From the NCBI RefSeq assembly GCF_001411555.2, contig NC_049909.1:7509485-7573484 (forward strand): DNA of 64,000 bases, given 5' to 3'. Shown piece by piece: positions 31,681 to 43,707 of this stretch. The notes beneath the pieces were generated by a model. The model ran no database searches, was not told the origin of the DNA, and saw only the letters and a list, made by a program, of their open reading frames with translations. The position numbers and the translations under genes are program-made. This DNA is from Juglans regia (lineage: Eukaryota; Streptophyta; Magnoliopsida; Fagales; Juglandaceae). The first letter of the stretch is position 1. Every line of letters begins with the position of its first letter.

Positions 31681-34149
31681 AGTTCGGCTCTGGGTAAAAC
31701 CACATGTCCCATAGGTGTAGTACCAGAAAGTTTTAAAAGTTGTGATTTGAAAATTATTTAATTTAAAGTTTGTGGTTTTATTGGTTTTATTTAGTTATTG
31801 TATATTACTTGTTTGTTTATTTATTTTATTGATTTATTTTATGGTATGTTAGTTTATTGTTTTAATCATTTTATTGCGAGCTACTTCATTGATTTTATGC
31901 ATTTTGTCGTATGCTATTTTATGTATGAAATTTTATTTGATATGATTTGATTTTGTTTTGTTTTGTTTTGTACGGAATTGAAAGGCGGGTTAAGGATTAT
32001 GCTATGATAGGAGATGGTACGATTGAGAAGGCCATTGTTAGGCTTGAACATTTGGTGTAATAGGTTTGAACTTTTTGTGATTGGTTTGTTTTAATATCGA
32101 GGTTCGAACATCTTGGTCAGAGTGAACTTTTTGGAGTAGGAATTCGAATTGCTGCTAAGGAGGGGAATAATTTTAAATTGCTTAGGATAATTAAGGTTTT
32201 AGGTTCCGTAGAATTTATGTAATGAGTTTTTGGGGTAGGAGGTTGTAAGTTCAAATTTCAAGGTTAGATTTATGATAAGTTCATCTGAGGTTTGAGGCTT
32301 CATAGTTTTTAGGAAATAAGTTATGAGATTTAAGGTGGTAAGTTCAACAAGCAATTAAAGGATTACTTAGATTAGAAGTTTTCGATCTTGCCGACCTTGA
32401 TAAGCAATTTGATAACATTTGGGGTTTTAGAATTTACAAGTTTTATAGGGTGAATGTTTTAGATTTGAGGTCATCGATTTTAAGATTTTGGAAAATGATT
32501 TTTATCCTGGGTTAAGGGTTTAGAATTGCAGAGTTGAAGGGCATAATTAAAATAGGATTGATGAGAGTTAAGTTACTAATGTGAGAATTTTTTTTCAAGA
32601 AAGAATTTCTTTGGAGACTGAAGGTGATTATCTAGTTTGTGTATTTTCTGAGGATTGAGGATGTTGATCTAATTCGAAAGATTATTGCTTTTAGCTCGAT
32701 GTTTCAGTGATAGGTTGAGGATTTAATCCATATCAATTTTAAGGATGATAGATGGTGTGGATGTAGGAAATGATTCTTGTTCATTTCGAGGATATAGGTC
32801 TAGTGATGGAAATGGTAATGATGATCATCTGCACGTTTGGAGGATTATTGGTTTTGGCTAAGGGTGCGTGACATTGATGTATAGTAGTGGTGAGTGGTTA
32901 TGGATTTCGGAGAGTATAAGTCCTAGTCTCATTTTGGGTTGGAGGAAGAGACTTTGGTAGGTGTTGAAGAGGAGTCGAGACAATAGTGGTAATTTAAGAG
33001 ACATTGGCTTGGAGTTTTTGGTGAGTTGATTGAAGTGTGCAGTTGAAGTGGGTTACTCAATGAAGCATGGTTGGGAATAGTTATTGTGATTATCTTCAGG
33101 AATTAATTGTGACCTGAGTTCACCTAGGAATTTAAATTTTTGAGGTTATACTTTCTTTTGGAAATTGAGCATCCAGTTGGTTGAATTAAGGACATTGTTA
33201 TTTAACTGGAAGAGAGATTGTTGGGACATCATGTATGGTGTATGATAAGATCTTCGAAGTTAAACCTTAGGTATCAACAGTGGATAAGATGATCAAGTAT
33301 GCGGTTAATAAAGCATTAGGATCCTTGGGTGCTTTGCAATGACTTTTGGTGGATTGAAGATTTGAGCAGTATGGTTTGCCTTGAGGTTTAATAGTGAGGT
33401 ACTATTGAAGGAACTAGTTGTGTTAATGCTAGCTTGTAGGAGTAGAGATAAGTGGGTGAATTACCAAGAAGGTTTTGATAATGTTTTGGTGTAGTCTATG
33501 GTGGTTCGTAGTGAGTTTAGTCACCGCTAGATTAGATGTTGTTCAGAATGTAAGTGATGAGCTTTTGGGTTTAGATTGTCAGGTAGAAGTTTATAGGCGC
33601 TCTTATTGGTTGGTTGGGTTGGAAATCGAGCCTTTTAAGGTATGTTCCTTATCGTAGATGAGGTGGATGTATTTTGGGTTGAGATTGCTTATTTTCAATT
33701 TGGGAAGCTGAGGTTGTTTGAGTTTGGGTTTCTGTCAATGATCATGGATGTATTTTATGGTATTGATTTTGATTAAGGTTGCGAGAGTTAATTGAGGAAT
33801 TTGAGTTATAATTCGTGGTTTTTGGAAAGGGAGTATTTTTCTACCAAGATGTGATAAGAGTTTTTGGTCAATAGGAATGGAGCCACCTTGTACTCGATGG
33901 TGTTAGTTTCATGAGGACATAAGTTTTATGCATGTGGCGAATATCAGAGTGCGCAGCAGAAGCGTGGTATTTTTATTGTAGTCAGGAGTTCAGATTGTGC
34001 TGATTGAGGAATTAGTAGTGACTCGAATTTTGAGAAAATACTTGTAATTGGAGATTAATCAATTGGTTGTGTAATTTGTTATTGATGGTTAGCTTTGGAA
34101 GTGGCTATTAGGTTACCAAAAGTAGAATTCAATGGAGGTTTAGAAGTTG
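31681..34149 (+). other. T1 5' interior with no recognisable gag, protease or RT
   Basis: About 2.5 kb of G- and T-rich sequence with stops in all frames. I looked for gag zinc knuckles, the protease GMDWL block and RT FIDD or GLTNAP blocks and found none. One 60-codon open stretch at 33475-33657 has no recognised domain. Since the LTRs are young, ordinary decay of a full coding region after insertion is unlikely. The element probably transposed in this reduced form using proteins from another element. Confidence 0.6.
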
Positions 34150-34400
34150 TAGCATAGGTGTTGATTTGGAGTTGGCGGCAATAGTTTTTGCTCTTAAGAT
34201 TTGGCGGCATTATCTGTATGGTGAAGCCTGTGAAGTTTATACTGACCACAAGAGCTTGAAGCATCTGTTTACTCAGAAGAATCTCAATATGAGACAGAGG
34301 GTGGTTAGAGCTGATTAGCGACTATCAATGTGAGATTAAGTATCATCCAGGAAAGGCAAATCTAGTCGCTGATGCTTTGAGTAGAAAGTCTCAACAAGTG
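34150..34400 (+). pseudogene. pol: T1 RNase H C-terminal remnant
   Basis: [32 protein letters not shown] and QKNLNMRQR read in one frame to about 34300. A frameshift follows, and the rest of RNase H ([27 protein letters not shown]) continues in the frame of the integrase ORF. The front of RNase H and all of RT are missing. Confidence 0.75.
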
Positions 34401-35948
34401 GATGAAGCAGAGTCATCAGATCTGGACTCTCTCCTTTGTGGAATGAGGAGACTTCTTATCGAGAGTTCACAGCAAGAGGAATTGTTATCGTTAGTCTTGG
34501 ATGTCCGAGTAGTGGATTTTGAAGAATTGAAGACTCTTCAAAGAAGAGATCCTGAATTGTTAGCTATCAGGAAAAGAGTCAGGAAGTCTAGAGGACCCTT
34601 GAATTACAGCTTGGATAAGGATGGTATTCTTCGGTTTCAGGATCGTAGAGTGATTCCCCGAGATTCTGAATTTAAAGAGTGGATTTTGGCAGAAGCTCAT
34701 GCGGCTCCTTATTCAGTTCATCCAGGAAGCACGAAGATGTATCGAGATTTAAAGAGGAATTTCTGGTGGGGAGGAATGAAGTTGGACATCGCTTTGTTTA
34801 TTGAGAAATGTGACACGTGTTGTCGAGTAAAGGCTGAGCATCAAAGACCTGCTGGTAGACTTCAACCTCTCCCTATTCCTGAGTGGAAGTGGGATGATAT
34901 TTCTATGGATTTTGTTGTGGGTTTATCGAGAACTCCTAGTGGGAAGAACTCAATTTGGGTGATTGTTGATCGGTTGACCAAGGGTGCCCATTTCTTGCCT
35001 ATTAATAATACTGACTCTTTGGGTAAGTTGACTCGGTTATATGTCAAGGAGATAGTGCGTTTGCATGGAGTACCCAAGAGTATCGTGTCAGATCGGGACC
35101 CGCGGTTTACGTCCCATTTTTGGAAGAGCTTGCAGGCAGCTTTAGGCACTAAGTTGAAGTTTAGTTCTGCGTATCACCCTCAAACAGACGGTCAATCAGA
35201 GCGTACTATTCAGACTCTAGAGGATATGTTGCGGTCTTGTGTCATAGGATTTCAAGGAAGTTGGGAGAATCATCTACCGCTTATTGAATTCTCTTATAAT
35301 AACAGTTTCCATTCTTCCATTCAGATGGCCCCGTATGAAGCTTTGTATGGAAGGAAGTGTAGATCACCCTTGTGTTGGGATGAAGTCGGCGAGAGTAAAG
35401 TAATTGGGCCTGAGATAATTCAAGAAATGAAGGATCAAGTTCAGTTTATAAGGACTAAAATGGCAGAAGCGCAAAGTCGCCAGAAGAGTTACGCAGATAC
35501 AAGAAGAAGAGACTTATCCTTTGAAGAAGGTGATTGGGTTTATCTTAAAGTCTCTCCTATGAAAGGCGTTAAGCGCTTTGGTAAGAAAGGAAAGCTTAGT
35601 CCAAGATATGTTGGCCCTTTTCAGATCGTAGAGAAAGTTGGGCTTGTTGCTTATAGAGTTGCCTTGCCGGATTATTTTGGGGATGTTCATGATGTGTTTC
35701 ATGTGTCTTCATTGAAGAAGAGTTTTGGACAGCAAGAGCCACATTTTGTTGACCCTGAACGCATTCAACTTCAGCCTAACCTTACTTATGAAGTTGCCCC
35801 TACGCAAATTGTAGATTGGAAAGAGCAAAGATTAAGGTCCAAGACAATACCTATGGTGAAAGTGTCATGGGGTGATCCGTTGGCTCAAGATTTCTCTTGG
35901 GAAAGAGAAGCCGACATGAGAGAGCATTATCCTTACTTGTTTGTTTGA
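34377..35948 (+). CDS. pol: T1 integrase with chromodomain, intact frame (523 aa)
   Basis: Open without a stop. Integrase zinc finger at about residues 103-145 (HAAPYSVHPGS, then CDTCCRVK); catalytic core with DISMDFVVGL (first Asp), [14 protein letters not shown] (second Asp) and HPQTDGQSERT (Glu), all intact; GPFQIVEKVG and HVSSLKKSF in the C-terminal domain; chromodomain at about 465-523 (QIVDWKEQRLRSK, IPMVKVSW, FSWEREADMREHYPYLF). Such proteins insert retrotransposon cDNA, and the chromodomain is thought to bind heterochromatin marks. The first ATG lies inside the RNase H tail (VADALSRK), so this is the end of a polyprotein and not a natural start. About 100 bp separate the stop from the polypurine tract. 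Confidence 0.9.
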   Translation: MSRKSQQVDEAESSDLDSLLCGMRRLLIESSQQEELLSLVLDVRVVDFEELKTLQRRDPELLAIRKRVRKSRGPLNYSLDKDGILRFQDRRVIPRDSEFKEWILAEAHAAPYSVHPGSTKMYRDLKRNFWWGGMKLDIALFIEKCDTCCRVKAEHQRPAGRLQPLPIPEWKWDDISMDFVVGLSRTPSGKNSIWVIVDRLTKGAHFLPINNTDSLGKLTRLYVKEIVRLHGVPKSIVSDRDPRFTSHFWKSLQAALGTKLKFSSAYHPQTDGQSERTIQTLEDMLRSCVIGFQGSWENHLPLIEFSYNNSFHSSIQMAPYEALYGRKCRSPLCWDEVGESKVIGPEIIQEMKDQVQFIRTKMAEAQSRQKSYADTRRRDLSFEEGDWVYLKVSPMKGVKRFGKKGKLSPRYVGPFQIVEKVGLVAYRVALPDYFGDVHDVFHVSSLKKSFGQQEPHFVDPERIQLQPNLTYEVAPTQIVDWKEQRLRSKTIPMVKVSWGDPLAQDFSWEREADMREHYPYLFV

Positions 35949-36044
35949 TTTTGGCGGTATGTTCTAAGTATGCTCTCGGTTGAATCTTGTTCCTGTCTTA
36001 GTTTAATGTTTGACCTTGCTAATTTCGAGGACGAAATTTTTTTT

Positions 36045-36057
36045 AAGGGGGGGAGGA
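36045..36057 (+). promoter_or_regulatory. T1 polypurine tract
   Basis: AAGGGGGGGAGGA directly precedes TGTAACACC of the 3' LTR. Confidence 0.88.
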
Positions 36058-38269
36058 TGTAACACCCCGTATTTTAGTGTATTTTTACTGAAGGATTTTT
36101 ATTATTTATTCAAAAATTTATTCTCTTATTTTAAAATTGGTTGGATTTTTAGTGAGTTTATTTCTATGATTTTAATTTGGTGAAAATTATTTTTATGTGC
36201 TTTCTTAATATTTATTTAATGTTGTGCATTTAAATTGCTTTTAATATTTAAATTAATTACTGTGAGATTTAATTATTTTAATTTGACTTTACCATTACGT
36301 TTAAATTATTTTATTTAACTTATGGTTTTAAAATCATTTCCGTTGGATCATTTTCGTGACCCAAGTTATGAGGATTGGACCTCATTTCTTTTCCCCTCTT
36401 TTTCTTTCCTCTCCTTTTCTTTTCCTTCCTTTTTCTCTTTTTCCCTTATTTTCCTTCGGTCTTCTTTCTTTCCCGCGCGACCCAACTCTCTCCTCTCTCC
36501 CGTGCGACTTCGGCTTCCACCCAGCCCGCCGCCGTCGAGCTGCCGTGGTCGACACCGCCCCCTCCATTTGGTTCCCCTGCCGCCGGCGACCTTACCCCAC
36601 CAACCTCACTTCCATCCAAGCCGCCGTTAGCCCCCACGAGACCCACGAAGCCGCGGCACTCTTTCCGCCGTTGCGCCGCCGTCGCACCGCCATTGGCCAC
36701 CATCTTCCTACCACTTCATCCCCGACCTCTTGGCAACCCTTTGGACCCAACCCCAGCTCCGATCCGTCTCCGGTGAAGCCCCACCAAGTCCATCTCCGAT
36801 TTGTACATTTTTGGCCTTAAACCACCATTCGCGCCGTCATCCACGGCAAACCACCACCACCATTGGCTTCACCGACCTCTCTAGGCCCTACCCTATCATT
36901 TTGGGGTCTTCGTTTGTCTCCGTTGAAAAGTGGGTATTTGTGACCCACGGCCACAGTGTATTTTACACTGTGGTGTTGCTCAGACGTCGCCTTTTTCAGC
37001 TTCGTGATCCTCCGGAAATTATCATATAGCGCTGTAAGTATTTCTCCAAAGATTTCTCATGAATTTTATGTATTTTTGCACTAACGCTTTTCACTGTATT
37101 TTTGGCATGCCGGACTGAGTCCGAGGAGTACGGGGGTCGGATGGATTTGTGAGTGGAGTTGTTGGTTTGATTGGATTGGATTGGTTATTGGTTATTGATG
37201 GATTTTGGATTGGTTGGTTCATGTGCATTTCGTTATTTCATGCATGATCATGTTTGTAAAGGAAAACTGGGTTTTCGTGTATTGCATTCATGTTCATGTG
37301 TTTATGAAAACTGGGTTTTCATGTGAGAATGGAATTTGGGTGCGTGCGTATCACGACCCCAAGCCGAGATGGGGCATTATCTCGGTGGAGCTCCTCTGGT
37401 TACTCGGGAGCGGAATAAACTGAGTAACGTCCCCTGGATTGTCGCTGGGCGACAATGGGATCGGACGAGAGATTCGTGCCGACTCCGTGGTCCTTCTGCT
37501 GGCGGGGACTAGAGGATGTCTGGCCATGTACGCGCTGGGCGCGGAACTGGGCATCGCTCGTTGCGTAGTGGGTGCTCGGCCATGTACGCGCTGGGCGCGG
37601 AACTGGGCATCGCTACGAAGCCAGGACGTGCGGATGGTCCCTAGGGGAGGCCATGGTGCATAGGGTATTGACGGATTAAATGGACTATTTTCTGAGAAAA
37701 TAGTGTGAGTTGGATTTTGTGTAAATCATTTTCTGGGAAAATGTTTTACGGATTATTTTTGGGCCAAATGGGATTTTTTGGCGTGTGTTGGAAAATTATC
37801 ATTTTCGGGGAAAATGATGTTTTGAGGAAAAATGCATATTTCATCATATGCATGTTAGTTGTATTAAATGCATTTTATTCCTGAGATTATTTTTGGGTTA
37901 TACTTACCTGCGGTACCATTCTGTGGTAACGCAGATTTTGATGCAGTTGAGGAGGAGGGTGAGCCTGAGGAGACGGCTCCGCCCGAGGAGTGATCTGGGA
38001 TCACTAGCTTGTTATTTTATTTTACCCTTCTGTATTTCGGGACATGTGTTAACTTTATTTTTGGATGACTGTATAACTGCTTTTAAAACTTTACTGATGT
38101 TTACTTGTATTTAAATTCTGGTACTTAGTTGACTAATCCGCTGCGTTGTGGTTGTACACCATTGCATGTACACACACTTGGCACGTACGTTGGGATGTGT
38201 GACCGTGTTGTCATCATCCCGGCGTCTCGATTTCCATGTTTTCCTTACACGGGGGTCGGGGGCGCCACA
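36058..38269 (+). repeat. 3' LTR of T1
   Basis: 2212 bp, nearly identical to the 5' LTR. Differences include TGTGCATT for TGTGTATT, TTGGCC for TTGTCC, a TGA loop for TGG in the fourth hairpin (stem unchanged), loss of one CATG unit in CATATGCATGCATG and loss of one GAG in the GAG run. It is followed by the target duplication ACGGC. Confidence 0.92.
37868..37993 (+). CDS. Acidic mini-frame in the T1 3' LTR (hypothetical, 41 aa)
   Basis: Same frame as at 31262-31390, one Glu shorter because of a 3-bp loss in the GAG run. ATG and stop are unchanged. Confidence 0.3.
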   Translation: MHFIPEIIFGLYLPAVPFCGNADFDAVEEEGEPEETAPPEE

Positions 38270-38274
38270 ACGGC

Positions 38275-38917
38275 CTTAAACACTTCCTCTAGCGAAGGCG
38301 GTTGAAGCAAGGAGACATTTTCTTCCTCTAGTATGATCGGATCAATGAGCCTATCTAGACTAGGTTGCTCTACGGGTGGCTCTCCCTGGAGTGAGTTTTA
38401 AAAAAATTCCATCGCCCCTTGGTGTATGCTTTCCAGACTCAAGAACCACCCCATTTGATCTCATTTCCAGCACTCTTTTCCTTCTCTTTTTAGCAAGACA
38501 AGCATGAAAAAACTTTGAGTTCCGATCGCCCTCCAACTTCCATTCCAACTTAGCCATTTGTACCAATCTCATCTCTTCCCGACGCCTCCAACCAGCTAAA
38601 TCTGAGACTACCTCATGTAGCTCTCTCTCCAAATTCACCTCCCAATTCGTTTGGAGCTGTTGGTCAATCACCTCAACCTATTTTTCAAGAGCATCGATAC
38701 ACCCCAGGGTGAGGCCAAATACCATTTTATTCCATTCCCGAAGCATCGCCTTTGTTTGTTTTAATTTCCTGCTTAAAATCTGTAACGTGGAACCTTTCAC
38801 CCATAAATTCCAAGCAGGCCGAACACAATCTAGGAAACCATGATGATCCACCCATATGTTTAAAATGAAATGGAGCCGGCCCATAGGAGAAAGGATCTTT
38901 TTTGAACTCAATGAACC
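38275..38917 (-). pseudogene. LINE ORF2 segment between endonuclease and RT
   Basis: On the minus strand this reads PFHFKH-type sequence, then WVDHHGFLDCVRPAWNLWV, KLKQTKAMLREWNK, EWKLEGDRNSKFFHACLAKKRR, and in a shifted frame DRLIDPIILEEENVSLL and PSLEEVFKAV. These are the standard blocks between endonuclease and RT in plant LINEs. EVFKAV joins directly to SSIPNHSTPSPDGFG on the far side of T1, so T1 split one reading frame. Confidence 0.82.
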
Positions 38918-41900
38918 TGTGACGCCCCCAAATTCCGCTAGGGATCTAACGAACATTTGAAGCGTCGAGATATGCAACACAAGGTTACCTGCCCCCGTTC
39001 ATGACATATAACATGCAATATTCCTAACATGCATCTAGCATTATGCAATATTCGCAGCAGATAATTTTTTTCTTTAGCAATACTATGCACCAAACCGAAA
39101 TATCCCAAATACTTACAACATACTTCATACATAATGACGTACTAAACAACTGAGATCACAACACTAGTCCAAAATGGTTGTGATCAAAAGAGTGTTAGAG
39201 ATTGAACACCATAAATACAAGTAGTAACCTGAGGTAACTACTGTACTACCATCTACGTCACACCATCGCTTAGTCGATCATTTCCAGTTGGTCGATTCTC
39301 GATTCTCCTTCAGATCCTGTAATAAGATCTACCATTCGGGGGGAATGGTAGTTGGGACTACCATAGTGAGATTTGATTACAAATCTCAGCAAGTTAACAT
39401 GAAACTTCCACACAGGTTAATGATGCATGTATGGCAGTAAAAGCATAAATGCATAATCAAATCATAAGTAATCATAGCATAACTTGACATACAACATAAC
39501 ATAACTGGCATAACTTAAATTGAAACTGAAGCTTAGCATGAACGTGACTTGAAACATAGTATGTACTTGAAACATAGCATGAATGTGAACTTGAAACATA
39601 ACATGGACTTGAAACATAACATGAACGTGAACATGCATAATTTGAACATGAACTTGAACATAACTTGAACCTGAGCATGACATAACATAAATGTGAACTT
39701 GGAATATAACGTGAACGTGAACATAACATAACATGAACTTGAAACATATTCTTATCTCATGGGATTACCATGATTGCGTGATCGTAAACTTGAACATAAC
39801 ATAACATGAAACATGACTTGAACTTGGAATCTTATCCAATAGACTTAATCATTAACGTGACCATATGGGTGCTACACAGGTCCCCTTGAGCCGTGTGTCC
39901 CTGCCGATTACCGCATCACATCACAGGTTTCTATACCAGCTGTGAGTGCATTAATACGTACTCCACAGTTGTTGTGGCTCCACGTATTCTACGTGTCACA
40001 ATTGCTGTGTCTCACGTAGTGTATGCTCCACAGTTGTTATGGCCCCATACTTAGTTGTTGTGGCCCCATGACTTATCTGTTTGTGCCACACTTGCTTTGG
40101 ACACACGTAACATAATGTGTGGCACCATCGGCGTTAGTGCCTGGCGCGCTCCGGTAACCAGCTAATTAGGCCCCATTCGCAACCTATTGACTGTACTTCG
40201 TCAACCCAGGGAATTTCACACCTATTTAGACACTCCAGCGTGAACAAAGGAGTTCCACTAGGATATTACCCCATCCTAGCGCTTAGGGTCGTGATTGACA
40301 TGAATGACTTAACTGGCAGACATGACATTTCGTAACGTGACGTAACATGAACGTGACATAAAAGACAGAAATCATGACGTAGCATAACGTGAAATGAACG
40401 TAAGACGACAAACATGACATACTTTGAAACATAAATGTAACAAACAACATTTCATAACATGGCAGTAACAGGCAACATTTCGTAACATAGCATACCATGT
40501 AACAGACAACATTTCTTAACATGGCGTAACATGTGACAGTGAATATTACATGACATGAAATACATGTAACAGATGGCATACTTAACTTAACATGACATAC
40601 TTGCAATGTACAGCAATACGTGACAGAATATCTTGTGTAACAGATGAATAATTCATGACAGAATAAATTCTGTGTAACAGATAAATATGTAATGACTTGG
40701 CATGGCACATATGATAACATGCATATATACAATTTAGTTCCCTTACTTATCACTCATATACATTAAACTGATAGTAAGTTAAAAGCTAACTTATCTCGAT
40801 CTTCTCGCTTCGAGACAAAACTCAAGTGCGATCACGAAAAACCGAAAGTAGTGATTTCTAAAATTTAGAACTTAATCACTAACAATTTGGAATATGGAGA
40901 AATATCAACTTAGAGTAAAATTACCATTTTACCCTCTACATGTGGAAAAATGACCATTTTACCTTTAACTTGAGGATTTTGCATCCTAACTCCAAAAATC
41001 ACCAAAATTTACATACCTTATGTAAATTTTGTCCTAAGCTCAAATATCAATTCAGAAAAAATTTAAAACTAAACACAACCATCAAAACTCTATATGGCCG
41101 AAACTTACAAGGCTAATTCTTTTGCTTTTTGTTGTAATTCTTTCAAATCTCAAAACTCATGATTAAACCAAAATTTTTCTTCTACTATACTCATAACATA
41201 TTCCTAAGAATAATCATGTTTTGAATCATGATAAAAAGTCATCAAAATCACTAAAACCATGCTTGAACTTTTTGGTTTCTCTTCTAAGTTAAAAACAGAT
41301 TTTTGTTTCTAACATGTTTTGATCAACCTCTTGATCCATGACCTATAAAGAAGTGATCTTCAAACCAAAACATCTCATGGTTCAAAAAGGTGGCCTAAAA
41401 TAGATCCAAGCTTCAAACTCAAGATCACATGGGTAAACATCAACCAAAACATAAATTTAGCCAAGAACATCATCACTTTGGCCTAACCGAATATCTCCTT
41501 GCATAAAATTTCATATCTTCGAAACTAACATCAAATATCTTCAAAATAACATTCTAACATGTATATAAGAGGCTTAGGATCTTCCAATAAAAATATCAAA
41601 GCCATTGGAATAAGACTAAACCATAAAAGATTTAAACTTTCTCAAAACAGAAACTGTTTTGCCTCTTCCTGTTTCTAAGTTTATAGACCTAAGAAAATAT
41701 TTCACCAAAACTTCTAATCATGCAACAAATCCTCAACCAATAATCATATACATATGTTAACAGTACTCCATAAAAATTTCGGACCAAGATCTATTCATTA
41801 GCTTGGTCAAAAACTCCAAAATATAACACAGTCTCCAGTTTATCGCCCAGAATGACCTTTCTGGGTTCTAAACAACTTTTGACCGATCAAATGATCTCCA

Positions 41901-43245
41901 AATGGAACGAATAAGATATCCACGTAAACTACACTACAAAATAAAGAACTTTCATGAAGTTAGATTTGTGACAAAACACTTACAAAATCTTCGAAACAGG
42001 CGTTCAAAAGAGGTACAAAAAACTGTCCGAGAGTGTCTTTTGTGTTTTATGAAGGAAAAGTGTAAAGGAGAGCTGCTTTTCGTGAGAAGTGGACTGGAGA
42101 GCTTCTTACACAAGCTATGTAAAGTGATAGGACTAAAGGAATGGTTGAGTGTTGGCCTTTTCTTCTCATAAAAATCAGACCAAGATCTTTTCTCAAGGTG
42201 GAGTGTGAGAGTGAAAGAGTGAGGTGGGCCTTTAGCTTTGTCTTTCAAGAACCTCCTAGGCCCTTCTTGTAAAGATCTGGCCAGCCAAGTGGGGGTACAA
42301 AATTTAGCCATGAAGCAATCCTATGGTGACCAAATTCGTGGGCCTTAATGGGCCTAAACCGAATGGGCCTAAATTTTGGGGTTTAAAGAGGGTTTGGGTT
42401 ACTATCAAGCCCAAATCCAATATCACTTGGTCCAATCAATTTTCCAAGGTTAACAAGGTTGGATAATGATGTTCTAACACAAATTTGAAGGATTAATAGC
42501 ATGTGGAAGTGATTTAAACAAGTGATTAAACACAATACTAGAAATCGGATTAGAAAATGTTTGGAGGCCAACTTTAGGGTTTTACTAGGATTGAAAACCT
42601 TTTTGGTATGGCACAATTTGGTTGAGCAGATGAAACAAGGTTTTGCTTAAGTGGCATGATCTCACACCTTGATTCCTTCAAATCGATCAAACGCTCCTCA
42701 TGGCGCCAAGTGTCTAATATTATTTACTAAGTGTGGCTAAGATCTTGCCAAGTGTCCAAATAAAATTTTTCTAATCTAATTTGGACATTCCACACTAATT
42801 TTGAAACACTGCAATTTGTGCACTTACCGAGATTACTATTCACTCTGAAAAAGTGAATCATAAACTTAACACTAAAAATTCCTAAATATTCATATTAACC
42901 TACAGTGAAAATATTTTACCGAAATTCAACCTCGAACTGCCCCTAAAAATAATTTCACAATTTCCAACAAACGTTACGTCCGGAATTATGAAAATAGACT
43001 ATTGCGCCATAAAATCCTAAATAATCCATTGAGTCTAATGGCGTAGACCATAATGTATTCTGACACTTCTAACTACCTCAAATAAATAAAACTCATATTT
43101 CTAGCACCATAGTGAGTGATAACACTGACTATGTTGACAGACTAAAACCTATGCAATTGGTTGATTCGTAAAAACTTATGGAGTTTTTACGAGATTCCTA
43201 AAGTCAATAGAAATTCAACCAATGAATTTGTAGCGGGCTGTTACA
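38918..43245 (-). mobile_element. Solo LTR b, 4.33 kb, minus orientation
   Basis: Minus-strand ends TGTAACAGCCC (43245) and GGGGGCGTCACA (38918). It is flanked by ATGAA at 43246-43250 and 38911-38915, with two additional bases (CC on the plus strand) at 38916-38917. It aligns with solo LTR c throughout in reverse, including the dyad array, ATGTCATG-like repeats, the TGAGATTTG hairpin and CTGCTGCGAATATT. There is no internal coding domain. The LINE reading frame rejoins across it (SDHAPIFI to EFKKDPF). Confidence 0.85.
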
Positions 43246-43707
43246 ATGAAGATAGGGGCATGATCCGAAGTAGACCTAGACAAATAAGAGCAAATAGCAT
43301 TAGGAAACAAATTAATGAAAGAACTATCCATTAGAGCTCGATCAAGCCGTGCCCACAAACGAGCCAAACCCGACTGGCCATTACACCAAGTGAACATACT
43401 CCCTTTCGTAGCCATCTCCATAAGCCACCCTTGATGAATCCAATCATTAAAATCATCTATAGCAACATTAGGCCGAGGTCTTCATCTTCTCCTTTCCGAA
43501 TCATTCCGGATAATATCAAAATCCCCCACAAAATTTACACAAGGTTCTGAACCCAAATTATTAATGCCGAGCTCGTCCCACAAATATCGCCTTTCCACCC
43601 AGGAGCATTTGGCATAAATCACAAATAACAAAAACTTCTCCGCACCATCACCTACAACTATTGAAATAAATTGCATTCCCATCCTGGCAACTTGCACCTT
43701 ATAATTA
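43246..43707 (-). pseudogene. LINE endonuclease, C-terminal part
   Basis: Minus strand: YKVQVARMGMQFISI, VIYAKCSWVERRYLWDEL, NFVGDFDIIRNDSERRR, then GSMFTWCNGQSGLARLWARL and RSTSDHAPIFI. These are the GDFN and SDHxP blocks of apurinic endonuclease-like domains in LINEs. A stop or frameshift splits the two halves near 43450-43480. The N-terminal part lies beyond A2 at 49827-50057. Confidence 0.85.

Larger units (their letters stand above)
29450..38269 (+). mobile_element. Young Tekay-type element T1 with only an integrase frame
   Basis: An 8.8-kb element with LTRs at 29450-31666 and 36058-38269, primer site, polypurine tract and exact 5-bp duplication ACGGC (29445-29449 and 38270-38274). The LTRs differ at about 15-20 visible sites in 2.2 kb, some of them small indels, so insertion was recent. 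The interior has no recognisable gag, protease or RT; it holds a broken RNase H end and an intact integrase-chromodomain frame. It is inserted in the LINE RT region. Confidence 0.9.

Noticed and set aside
31681..34149. Possible decayed gag-RT in the T1 interior
   Set aside because: No zinc knuckle, protease or RT block found in any frame by eye, and the LTRs are too young for such decay. A profile search could still overturn this.
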